From NCBI GenBank assembly GCA_033296685.1, contig MU854456.1, positions 1 to 64,000 on the forward strand: 64,000 nt of DNA. Reading direction: 5' to 3'. The DNA is from Parachaetomium inaequale (Eukaryota; Ascomycota; Sordariomycetes; Sordariales; Chaetomiaceae). The notes beneath the pieces are model-generated. The model was not told the origin of the DNA. It saw nothing but the letters and a program-made list of their open reading frames with translations, and made no database searches. Position 1 is the stretch's first letter; each line of letters starts with the position of its first letter. Positions 20,046 through 30,142 of this stretch are shown one piece after another. The position numbers were made by a program, and so were the translations under genes.

Positions 20046-22430
20046 ATGAAGTCGCCGTCGCTAGATGAGAAAGTTGCATTTTTCGACCAGCTCGATGCTC
20101 TCGACAATGTGAGCGATGGGGACGACGAGGTCGATGAGGAGGAGCAAGACCATCGAGACAGGTGTCGGGCATTCTTCAACTCGCGCAAGAAACCCGCGCC
20201 CGTCCAGGAGAGTGCCCCTGCCCATCCACGGCGGACAGCATCGATGCCTTCTCCGGCTGCAGCTACACCGGGCCCCCAGGTCATTGAGGCGACTCCCACC
20301 GCTCGGAAACCCGTGGCAAGACGGGCTGGCGGGGTCGAGCGGCTTCTCGCGGACACGACGTCTTTTGTTGACGAGACACCGGTGCCAGACACTGCTCGGC
20401 CGCCGCGTGCATCTCTCCGGAGAAGTACAACACTCCCACTGCCTTCATCTTCGGCAGCAGTTGAGCAGTCACCCTCGGCCAGCACCGCATTGCGGAAGCG
20501 GAAGAGGCAACCATCAACCAAGTCGGTGCCCGAAGCCGCCCAGGTCTTCCGGGGCCTTTCGTTCTACTACATCCCAAATAACGACATTGCCCCTGCAAGG
20601 AAGCTGCGCATTGGCAAGGCGCAGGAGTATGGGGCCCAATGGGTCCGAAACTTGGTGGACGCCAGTCATGCCATTGTCGACAAGCACCTGGAGTACAAAG
20701 ACATCGAGGGCGTGCTTGGGGATGAGGTTGCAGACTCGCTGGTCCTTGTCAACGAGGAATACCCCATCGACTGCATCTCCTTCCGCACGCTCCTCAACCC
20801 GGATCAAAATCGGTACAAAGTCCCGGGTTACCCTGGCGTAAAAGACAAAGTTGCTCCTGCCCAGGCCCCGCCTGCATCACAGAGCTCTGATCGTTCGTTG
20901 CAAGTGAAAGCACCTCGGACGTCCAAGAGAATGGATTCTGGGGACATGCCACCGGGAAGCGGACAGCCGTCTCTCCAGAGTGATACCCGGGATTTACGGG
21001 AAGGTTCGGAAAACCAGACTTCTAGCCGTCCATCCGATGCTCAGGCGCGCCACTCCAGTCCCCCGAGACAAAACGACACTGCAGCAGACAAAGCTCCTCC
21101 TCCGCCTCGTCGAAGGTCCAGCACCAAGGACGAGCTGTCCCAGTATATCGAACTCCTTCAGCAATACAAAGATCTTCCCCTGGATGACGAGGAGGATGAT
21201 CTCCAGTCCGTCAAGGATGCTCAAGAGGCAGACTCGGACTCTGAGATCGAGGAAGGGTCAGCGGATGAGCGAGCCCGGAAGAGGGCCGCCAGAACGCGCC
21301 GCACCGCCCAGAAGAAGATCCCCTTCGAGGAGCGCTTCGCCTGCAACCGCGGCGGAACGAAAGACATGTCCGCCGACGCCAAGAACCCCAACGCCAAAAC
21401 CATCGAGATCCTCCAAAGCATGTGCGACTACTACACGCGCATCAACGACACGTGGCGTACAATGGCATACCGCAAAGCCATCACCACCCTCCGCCGACAG
21501 ACCACCAAGATCACGACCGAAGACGAAGCCTACCGCCTCCCCAACATCGGCCGCCGCCTGGCCGCCAAAATCGAGGAGATCGCCTGCACCGACAAGCTCC
21601 GCCGCCTCGAGTACGCCAACGACGAGCCCCTCGACCAGGTCCTCGAGGTCTTCCTCAAGATCTACGACGTCGGCACCAGCCGCGCAAACAAGTGGATCGC
21701 CCAGGGCCACCGCACGCTCGACGACCTCCGCCAAAAGGCCGACCTGACCACCAACCAGCGCATCGGCGTCGACCGCTACGATGACCTCAACACGCGCATC
21801 CCGCGCGCGGAAATCACGGCCCTGTTTGCGTACGTCCAGCGCGAGGCGGCGCGGCTCGACCCCAGCGTCGAGCTGCTCGTCGGCGGCAGCTACCGGCGCG
21901 GGGCCGACAGCTCGGGCGACATGGACATCATCGTCACCAGGAAGGGGACGGTCTCGTCGGGCGAGCTGGTGCCGTTACTGGAGGAGTTGGTTGCGGTGCT
22001 CACGCGCAAGGGGTTTCTTGTGGCGGTGCTTGCCGCGCTGCATGCGCACCGCGCGGGCAAGGACGGGCCGGGGAGTAAATGGCACGGCTGTTGCGTGCTG
22101 CCCCCCGGGGAGGGTGGTGGTAATACTAGTGGTGATGCGCCGCCGCCGAAGCAGATCTGGCGCCGCATCGATTTCCTGCTGGTGCCCGAATCCGAGTACG
22201 GCGCGGCGCTCATCTATTTTACCGGCAACGACATCTTCAACCGCAGCATGCGGTTGCTGGCGTCCAAGAAGGGCATGAGGCTTAACCAAAGGGGGTTGTA
22301 TAAAGAGGTGATGCGCGGGAAGAACAGGGTGAACGTCACTGAGGGGGAGCTGTTGGAGGGGAGGGATGAGAAGCGGATTTTTCAGCTGCTCGGGGTGAAG
22401 TGGCGCGAGCCTTGGGAACGGTGGTGCTGA
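20046..22430 (+). CDS. POL4: DNA polymerase family X (pol lambda / Pol4-like)
   Basis: Gap-filling polymerase for non-homologous end joining and base-excision repair. Single exon, 794 aa. N-terminal region acidic (DGDDEVDEEEQ), then a BRCT-like domain at about residues 166-262 (VFRGLSFYYIP...YGAQWVRNLVDASHAIVD...). A long disordered Ser/Pro linker runs to about 440. The 8-kDa domain (about 465-560) has LQSMCDYYTRINDTWRTMAYRKAITTLR and LPNIGRRLAAKIEEI, and a thumb-like GVDRYDDLNTRIPRAE follows. The catalytic palm has GGSYRRGADSSGDMDIIV with Asp625 and Asp627, and RRIDFLLVP with Asp708. The C-terminal block has YFTGNDIFNRSMRLLASKKGMRLNQRGLY. The key residues are intact, so it should be active. 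The large linker and BRCT fit fungal Pol4 (pol lambda class). Confidence 0.93.
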   Translation: MKSPSLDEKVAFFDQLDALDNVSDGDDEVDEEEQDHRDRCRAFFNSRKKPAPVQESAPAHPRRTASMPSPAAATPGPQVIEATPTARKPVARRAGGVERLLADTTSFVDETPVPDTARPPRASLRRSTTLPLPSSSAAVEQSPSASTALRKRKRQPSTKSVPEAAQVFRGLSFYYIPNNDIAPARKLRIGKAQEYGAQWVRNLVDASHAIVDKHLEYKDIEGVLGDEVADSLVLVNEEYPIDCISFRTLLNPDQNRYKVPGYPGVKDKVAPAQAPPASQSSDRSLQVKAPRTSKRMDSGDMPPGSGQPSLQSDTRDLREGSENQTSSRPSDAQARHSSPPRQNDTAADKAPPPPRRRSSTKDELSQYIELLQQYKDLPLDDEEDDLQSVKDAQEADSDSEIEEGSADERARKRAARTRRTAQKKIPFEERFACNRGGTKDMSADAKNPNAKTIEILQSMCDYYTRINDTWRTMAYRKAITTLRRQTTKITTEDEAYRLPNIGRRLAAKIEEIACTDKLRRLEYANDEPLDQVLEVFLKIYDVGTSRANKWIAQGHRTLDDLRQKADLTTNQRIGVDRYDDLNTRIPRAEITALFAYVQREAARLDPSVELLVGGSYRRGADSSGDMDIIVTRKGTVSSGELVPLLEELVAVLTRKGFLVAVLAALHAHRAGKDGPGSKWHGCCVLPPGEGGGNTSGDAPPPKQIWRRIDFLLVPESEYGAALIYFTGNDIFNRSMRLLASKKGMRLNQRGLYKEVMRGKNRVNVTEGELLEGRDEKRIFQLLGVKWREPWERWC

Positions 22431-24217
22431 GTTGGTTTTTCTTTTTTTATATATGAAGTTGTGTTGGGATACCCTACCATGGTTTGGATGTACGGTTAGG
22501 AAATGGACGCATTGCATTGCATTGGGAGCAACGAGACTCAACGTTTTTGATGGATTCCCCGTTTGCTTGCTGCTTGTTTCCGGGGCCGGGCTGGGTCTAA
22601 GCAGGACAAACCTGACATACAAATCGCAACATGCTCGGCCGGTGCTGGCTCCTCGGTGTAGTCGACGGATACAACCAACAGTGCGCCCACCAACATCAAT
22701 AACCAAGCACGCGAACGTCACGATGCGGATCAATCTGGACCGAGTAGAACACGCTGAAGGCAGTTAACACTGCGGCGAAGGCATGCCTGCCCGAGCTCGT
22801 GCGTCGGGACGCCATTCTCTTCCGTGCGGTCCATAGTTACTCGGCCGAGCCCTTTGACCACCCAATCAGTGGCGGCCACCATGCAGAGATATATATGGCT
22901 CGGAGTCCTACATTAGGAGCCATAAAACTTCAGACTCTGAACAAAAAGGCAAACATAACTTGAATGTGACAGTTCCATACAGAAGACGGCAATGGGGGCT
23001 AAACCCACAATAACTACCTAGGTAGGTAGGAAGGAAGATTAGATGTCCGGCCACCGATCGATACCTTGTGCCCCAATACCGCGTAGTTATAACACACTCT
23101 CTCGTATGGCGGCCCGAGTTGCTGAGTTCCCCGGACACACCACCACCCGGGGACCGCACCCCAAGCAGCCGGTGGGCAGGAAACTGGCCTGGGCTTCGAC
23201 AACGCCAATGCGACCCCCGCAAAGAGCCATTCATCAACCCGCGAGAATGGGTCGGTGACAGACGACGGTCCACAGCCTGGATGGATGCCCTCCCTCCATC
23301 CCGACTGATGTCGTGGACTGGAACGGCCTCATTCTTCTGTTGAATCCGCCCCGGGAGGGTCAAGTTGTGTGGCTACATATCACGAGAAGAACGAGATATC
23401 TACGATGGACAAGGGACACCGGAAGTTGGGTAGTTAAGGGAGGCTGCATAGCAGGGTTGTGGAATGTGGACAGCTTGGGTACCCTCACCGGCCGATGCCA
23501 GCCTCGGGAATGGGCCGATGAGGGGACCCAGTGACTGCCTACTCTACAACATACTAGCGGACTGGTATATATTCCAGCTTCGTCCGTCAACGTTTCGATA
23601 TTCTCGGAGGGGGGAGGAGACGGATGCGGCCGGTCACTCCGACGACGGCTTACAGACTCAAATTGGCTGCAGGAACAAGTGGCAACATGAGTGGAATCAA
23701 TCAGAGTAGAGTGTGTTGATGACCGTTCCCAGGACGGCTATGATAGCCTCACAACGACTGAGTTTACTGCTGCCGCTCACACTCGATCTGTTGCACCGGA
23801 TAGCAAAACCTGTTTGTTTCTAGAGCCTGTGGAGTTATCCAACAATGTGTTCAAATGCTATCCGGCCGGGATAAAACTGCCAAAGACTCAAGTATGTGAT
23901 CTCAATGTATTAAGATAAAACTATTAACTAAATAACCCTCCAACTCCATGTTCCAAGATCCACCCCTCCCTGTATGCAATGCATCCGAAGCCATGATAGT
24001 CATCCGAGCCAGTCGTAACGTCATCAAAGCCCAGCCAATGCAAAGCCATCATCAAAACCATCTATGTACAAGAAAGAGGCCAGCCAACCACACAGTGGCG
24101 TGGCATGAATGGCGTGGCAGTGGACGAGTCACAGACTCTCCAACATCACCCAAGTTTTATAAACAACCCTCCAACAGAAAAAGGGGGAAAAAACTGGAAT
24201 CCAGTCCCAGCCCTCTC
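22431..24217. other. Intergenic, 1.8 kb
   Basis: I see no convincing gene on either strand. Two TATATAT patches (about 22892, 23570) and a TAGGTAGGTAGG run (about 23020-23031) are the only local features. It is the 3' side of both neighbouring genes. Confidence 0.5.
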
Positions 24218-26014
24218 TCAACAAGCGCCATACTTGACCCCCCTCTTCCCGACCTCCTTCCGTCCGACCGGACACTCGGGCAAGACCCACCCGCGTGCCC
24301 GTTTCGCCTCCCTCTTCTCCGCCAACTGCGGCTGCGGCATCCACGCGTCCCGCGGCAGCGCCTTGCGCCTCGTCCCGTCAGCAGGCGCGCCAATCTCGGC
24401 CTTCCAGTGCGCGTGCCCGGGCATGGGCTCGTCGCCGGCGAGCATGCACAGGCCCCACAGCGCCAGGCACGCCGTCATGCGCGCGTCCTCGGGCTCGACG
24501 ACGGCGCCGTCCGTAACAAGATCGTCGGCATTCGCCAGCTGCACGCTGGCGACCTCGAGCGAGCCAAAGTGCGGGGTGCGCTCGTGCCCTCCGTTGCGGA
24601 CAACGACGAGCTCGATCTCGGTCAGGATGAAGCCGTAGCGGGTGCCGTGCTCGCGCATGGCGTGGTGCAGGTGGGCGAGCCCGCGCAGGTACTCGACGCG
24701 CTTGACGTTGCCCTCGGCGCGCATGCCCGTGTTGAAGCGGTCGAAGCTCTTGACGAGCCCGACGACGCGCGCCGTGGGCTTGCCGCCGAAGATGGCGGCC
24801 GCCGAGGCCGACTCGCCCGCCGCGCTGGCGATGAACATGCAGTCGGTGGCCATGCCCATGTTGTTGGCCGACGACGTCGGCTTGGGCGGGACCGAGAGCT
24901 TGAGCGAGCGCTGCGAGCAGAGGGCCAGCGCGTTGTTGAGCTTGGGGAGGTAGTGCGCCGCGTAGATGCCGTGGAGGGCGGCTTCCGTCTCGGGGTGGCG
25001 CTGGGTGGTGACGGGGGTCGGGAGGAGGGCCGACGGGATGGCGGCGGACAGGCAGGCGGCGGCGCCCGGCATGGAGAGGATGGAGGCGGCGGTGAAGTTG
25101 GTCCAGGGGCGGACTTGGCGGACGTCCCACCAGAAGTGCTTGGTGTGGGGGTCCCGGAGGGGGAAGGAGAGGGTGCGAACCAGTGAGGGGGCCGGGTTGG
25201 GCGCGGTGAGGTACGAGTAGAGGTTGGTGGACGGGGTCACGTCCGGGGTGATGTGTGCGGCGGCGGCCAGCGGCGAGGGGGCACGCGGCACGAACTGTTG
25301 GTAGAGGAACGGCTCCGGCTGCGCGAGGGCCTGGGGTTGCGGCGGGGGCGTGGGGCTGCTGCTGGCGCGGGCCGGCACGTAGGCGGGCATCTGGTAGGCC
25401 GGGAAGTAGTTGTCGACCGTGCCATTGTCAAGACTGCAGGACGACGCCCGCCTGGAGTGCATCACGGACGACTCGCGGGTGAAGCTGACGGGGGAGCAGA
25501 GCAGGGGGGCCGGGTTGCTGTCCTCGGTGAAGGAAAGGGCAGCCGAGTACGAGATGGTCTCCGGGTTGGTTTGGCTGCGGGTGTGCGACGGGCGGTAGGC
25601 GCTCTTGGTCGGCCCGACCGGGCCCGGGGAGGTCCTGGCGCGCTTGGCTGGGCGGGGAGCAACAGCAGAGGGGATCATGGCCTGGTCTTGGCTGCGGATC
25701 TTGGGCAGGAGGAGCGGCCCATGGGTCCGGATGGGAGACCGCGCCGGGGTGGTCCGGCGGGTACTGGGGGCGGTGACGGAGTCGGAGGGCGACGACTCGA
25801 AGGAGTAGACGGAAGACCCATGCGAGCTGGAGCGGGCGTGGCCGGGGTTGTATGGGATCTCGAGCAGAGACGGGTCAAAGGTGAAGCTCGGGGGGGTGGT
25901 GGGGTCGCATGGTGGGAAAGTGAAGTCAAAGGTGACATCCGCTGCCAGACTGGTTGCTGGTGTTAGTGTGCGATGCCCGGGGTAACCATTGGGACGAGTA
26001 ACTCACGTGGACAT
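24218..26014 (-). CDS. Uncharacterised 579-aa protein, probably fungus-specific
   Basis: Two exons: an 8-nt first exon (26007-26014, ATG TCC AC) and 24218-25949, separated by a 57-bp intron with GTGAGT, branch CTAAC and CAG. The N-terminal half is disordered and rich in Ser/Pro/Thr, with a basic patch RPAKRARTSPG (nuclear-localisation-like, about residue 98). The C-terminal half (about 260-570) looks folded: DPHTKHFWWDVRQVRPWTNF, then NNMGMATDCMFIAS, HGTRYGFILTEIELVVVR, and a final basic segment EKREAKRARGW. I do not recognise a named domain and assign no function. The overall build, a disordered arm with a basic patch plus a conserved-looking fold, would suit a nuclear regulator, but that is inference. 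The upstream region is unusually long (see the next entry). Confidence 0.8.
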
Positions 26015-29000
26015 GTTGGCGACTGGTCGAGGTGTGTCGACTGGACACACACGGCAGATTACAGATTAGTGTGCGAGAGAGAGAGAGCTCCGTGAGGAGG
26101 CAAGGGGGAGACCGGCTCCTTGGGTGTAAGTGAACACAAAGAAGAGGGAGAAGAAAACGAGGTGGTCTGAGATATCGACCAGGCCTCTCCAGACAAGTCC
26201 AGGAATGTAGGGGACTGGGAAGTGGGATGTCTGAGGATGGACAAACAAGAGCGACGAGAGGGGGGAGGAGAGGTTGTACTTATCCTCGGCGGCAGACGAC
26301 GGCCGGAATCATAGGCCACAGATGGCCGCCGCGGGGCGGGCCCATGATGCATGAGCCGACTCGCGGTGCGGGCACTGGACGCGGCGGTCTGGAGACGGAT
26401 CATGGCATGTCGTGGAGGTGGTGTGGGTGGGCCGTGGACTGGACCGTGGACCGTGGACCGCGACGACAAGAAGCGCGGAGTGGACCACGATGATCCCGCT
26501 GGGATCCATCCAGCAGGGTAGCATTTCGTCGATGAGAGCTGGCCAGGCCAGGTACGTACCTCCCGTTGTGTAGCCTCAAAAAATGGCAAATGGCCATTCG
26601 ATGAAAATAAACCTGAAACACGGAGTCGAGCTGCCATTTTGTGGGGAGGACGGCGGATGTTGCGGCCACACAGAGGCGCTCTCTTGGTCCTCCGTCGGAC
26701 GGGAGCGTTGAGACGTTGAGGCGGCGCACAAGGACGGGTACGTACCTTGCCGCTGGGTCGGCGGCTGGAAAGCCTGGGATATCAGACGAATTCGGGGTTA
26801 CCACTTGGGCCAGCGCTTGATGCTTCATGAGCGTCATGGGCTTCGTCGCCAGACCTGGGCTCCCTTCGATGCCGAGTTTTCGACGGAATCAAAGGGGGGC
26901 CATGGTCGGTGAGCATTTCATGCCCGAATCTGCAGAACGAACTGCAAGCTCTGCTGGCCCAAGCTCCTGATGTCGGTCCCCCACGACGGGTTCCTCTCGA
27001 AAAAAATCGAACGAACGAGGAAGCAAGTCGGGGTGTTGCAAAGAAGGCAAGTCGATGCGCATTCCAGGCATTTGATTGGCCCGGCATCTCGTTAATGCAA
27101 GCCGCCTGCGGGCGTCTAGTGAGTCATATTCGGACACCTGGCAGGCACTGCATTAGTTAGCGGGCTTGTCGCTGTGGGGCTCCACCCAGCACGCTGCCGG
27201 GCGCCAATGGGAAGCTGGGAACCAGGGCGCGCTTCTGCCGCGACTTGGCTCGCCCGTCGCGGCTCTTTTGGCGACTGGGGCACGCTCCCGCGCCGTCGAC
27301 GTGGGCGCGGATCGCGGATCGCGGGGCGTGGAGGATGGGGCGGACGACATGATGGGCAGCCACGGTTGTGGCTTTACCCCACGCAATCAAGACTTGGAGA
27401 TGCCCAACAATGGCCATTGAGACATTTGGTGTCGAGCAACCCCCGCGAATGAAGCTCATCGGATGTCTCCCGCAGACGTCCATTGGGCCTTCATCCCACT
27501 TCGTTGCAGCGTTTGGGCAGCTCTGCTTGAAATCCGGGGCTGGCCTCGCTCTCTGCCAAATTCAGCCAGCTCGGACCGGGAACGACGGGACGGTCGGACC
27601 TAGGCCGGTACGAAGCGCACAGTAACGTAGCCCTCAGGTTACCAACCTATTTTTGGGCGGACCAGGTTGTCAACACCAGCAGCCGCTAATCGAGATCTCT
27701 CCCGGCTCCGTCCCGCGCGGACATGGAGGCTCCTGTCTTAGGGCTGACGGGCAGGCCTGATGACCTGCATTCGAGCGGTTACTGAGATTGACATTGTTTG
27801 ACGAGCGCCGGAGGGAGCCCATGGTTGGGCGGCTGCGAAATTCGATTGTCATTTTGCTAGCCGCCCAGCTATTCTACGAATAACCGCGGGCGCTTGCAGG
27901 GGGCGGGATGTTACCGTTCCAGCCTCCACTGTTAAGATGGCCCGTGTGCCACTGCGAACGACCTAACAAGATTTAGCCGCGCCGTAACAGACGCGATTGA
28001 CCAAACAGGCGGCCGTCGTGCGAAGTTACCTTGACAGACGGGCGGCTGCTGATATCCGCGGACCCAGATCCCAGGCCGCGGAATCTTCCATGTTCCTGTC
28101 GCAACGTCGTCTTTCCGAGCCGACCGCGTCAGCGCTCGTTGCACCGCCTCCTTCTCATCAGCTAGCCGGGCGCTTAAACACCACGCAATCCGGACCAGGG
28201 TGTGGTTTCGGTCAAGAAACGCCATCCATGGGAGTCCACCGAGGTGAGATGTCGCGCGCCACGACCGCGACCAAGCCAAGACCAAACCCACGACACACGG
28301 CACCACGTGCACTCGCGTATCGGTTTCGGCGCCCCTCTCCCCGATTCGTCGTCATCCCCCTGCCGTCGCCATGCAAGTCGCGCCACTCGCCCAGCCAATC
28401 CGGGCCGCGCAAACCTGGACGCTCACCGACTCTCACCTGTCAAGTTCGCGATCGGCACGTCGATTGGCTGCCACGGCCTTTTGGGCTTCTCAACCTCCAC
28501 AAGAATGACTCTTATCTGCAGGTTCGAGATGCAGGCGAAGAACTTTTTTTCCCGGCCAGCGAGCCGGCGTAGTGGGATGTGTGAGGGGAAATCCCGTATC
28601 CGGCAGTTTGTTTCCATCTGTTTCCCTGTTTCCCTGCGCGACTTCCCGTTGTTTCACTGTTTCAATCCACAAGCTTCCAGAACGGGACGCCACACACACA
28701 CACACCACCACGCCAACCAGGAGTTGGTTTCGTTTCAGGTGGATGATGCAAGGTGCAAGATGCAAGGTGCAAGATGCAAGATGCAAGTCTTGGATGACTC
28801 GCTCACTCACTTGATCCTCATCTCCATGATCCTGCCGTTCGGCAGATCGGGAGATCAAGTTGGCTGTTTGCCGGCCGGGATGTGGTGTTGTTGAGGTGAC
28901 GGCGGCGAGAACAAAGACCGAGGGGCAAACAGGCGTTTCCTCGTCTGTCTCGGGTGAGCGAGGTCCCATTGTCCCCGACACGCCTCGTCCGCGCCACAAA

Positions 29001-30142
29001 ACAAAAGAGGCTTGAATTCTGTCAGAGGTATCCGTGTCTAACACGCGTGATACTTCTCGCGTCTCTGTAATCCGGGCAAATTGTCCGTCCGGGTGGCTGT
29101 CTCGAAAAGAGGGACACGTCAAATAGACACACCTCCGACAAGCCCAGGTAATTCACTCCCAACCCTCCAAGTGAGGACAACCCATCCACCAAACTTCATG
29201 CGATGCGCTCCCTTCTAAACACCAAACCTTCGCACAAGCTCAGGCGGGTCTGGATTGTTGTCTGACTTGCAAGACGAGTGAGTGTTTGGTGACAGAGAGA
29301 GAGAAACAACGTTGCGACTGGAACGAGAAATGCAGGGCCAGGGTTGGGGTAGAGTTACCTCGGTCATCTTGGCTGTTGAAGGTCTCAAGAACAATAGAAA
29401 CAAAGAAGCCAGGTATCAAAACCCGAATTGATGCTGATTTGGTGTGTGAATGTCCCAGGTCCAACTTACACCCAGTGGTGGCAGTACCACTTCCTAGTAT
29501 TCGCAGTTGAACAGACTCAAGTCACCACGACCTCCGACTGATAACCACAACCAGTTTCAGTCAACCCGGACCACAGTACTAACACTCCAACTCACACCCA
29601 CAAACTCTCACAGGACCTCGTTCACACGTTCAGGTTCCGCATCATGTGGTGTCATGACCTTGCCAAGTCTTTCAACACCGCTGGGCACCATCAAACCTGA
29701 ACTTAAAGTGTTTGTGCATACACAGTACAATTCGATTAAACCAGATCTACATCCAACTGGCAAGTTCGCTTCGTCCCCTTCCATGTCTCTGTCGCTGGCA
29801 AACCTCACAAACGAACAATGCATGGCGAGCGAGTCTCTCGCCCCCATGGGCCTCCTCAATCTTGGCAAAAAAAGAGGGGTATCCTATTCACCCTTCACCG
29901 CCCCGACACACATTTCATGCAGAACTTCAACAAAAAGCCGCGCAGAAAAAAATTTCCTTCTCATGGGCTGTTCTTAGGAAGCGGTGTAGCCCGACCCGGA
30001 CCATCCTCCCCCGAAGAGCGGGTCTCAATCCGTCAAACGCGTCCCGTTCCCCCGACGCGTCACCGCCCCTTCAAGTATCACGACCCACATCTACCTCGCC
30101 ACCCGAAGAGTCAGGGACGGAACGGGACGGGGGAAAAGGTCC
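26015..30142. other. Gene-free region, about 4.1 kb
   Basis: The longest gene-free stretch in the window. It lies upstream of the unknown 579-aa gene and downstream of the VPS9 gene. Short ORFs on both strands have no protein-like composition or supporting splice pattern. It holds a GA microsatellite (about 26067-26086), a GGACCGT/GGACC short repeat (about 26440-26460), a 7-bp tandem repeat (28747-28788) and a CA microsatellite (about 28690-28705). Filamentous-fungal regulators often have very long promoters or leaders; whether that applies here is unknown. Confidence 0.5.
28747..28788 (+). repeat. Tandem repeat, six units of TGCAAGR
   Basis: Six contiguous 7-bp units (TGCAAGG, TGCAAGA, TGCAAGG, TGCAAGA, TGCAAGA, TGCAAGT). 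The alternating G/A at position 7 means it could also be read as a decayed 14-bp repeat. Confidence 0.85.

Noticed and set aside
28202..28894. 230-codon plus-strand ORF in the long gap
   Set aside because: Arg/His/Pro-biased, includes the TGCAAG repeat and has no family resemblance.
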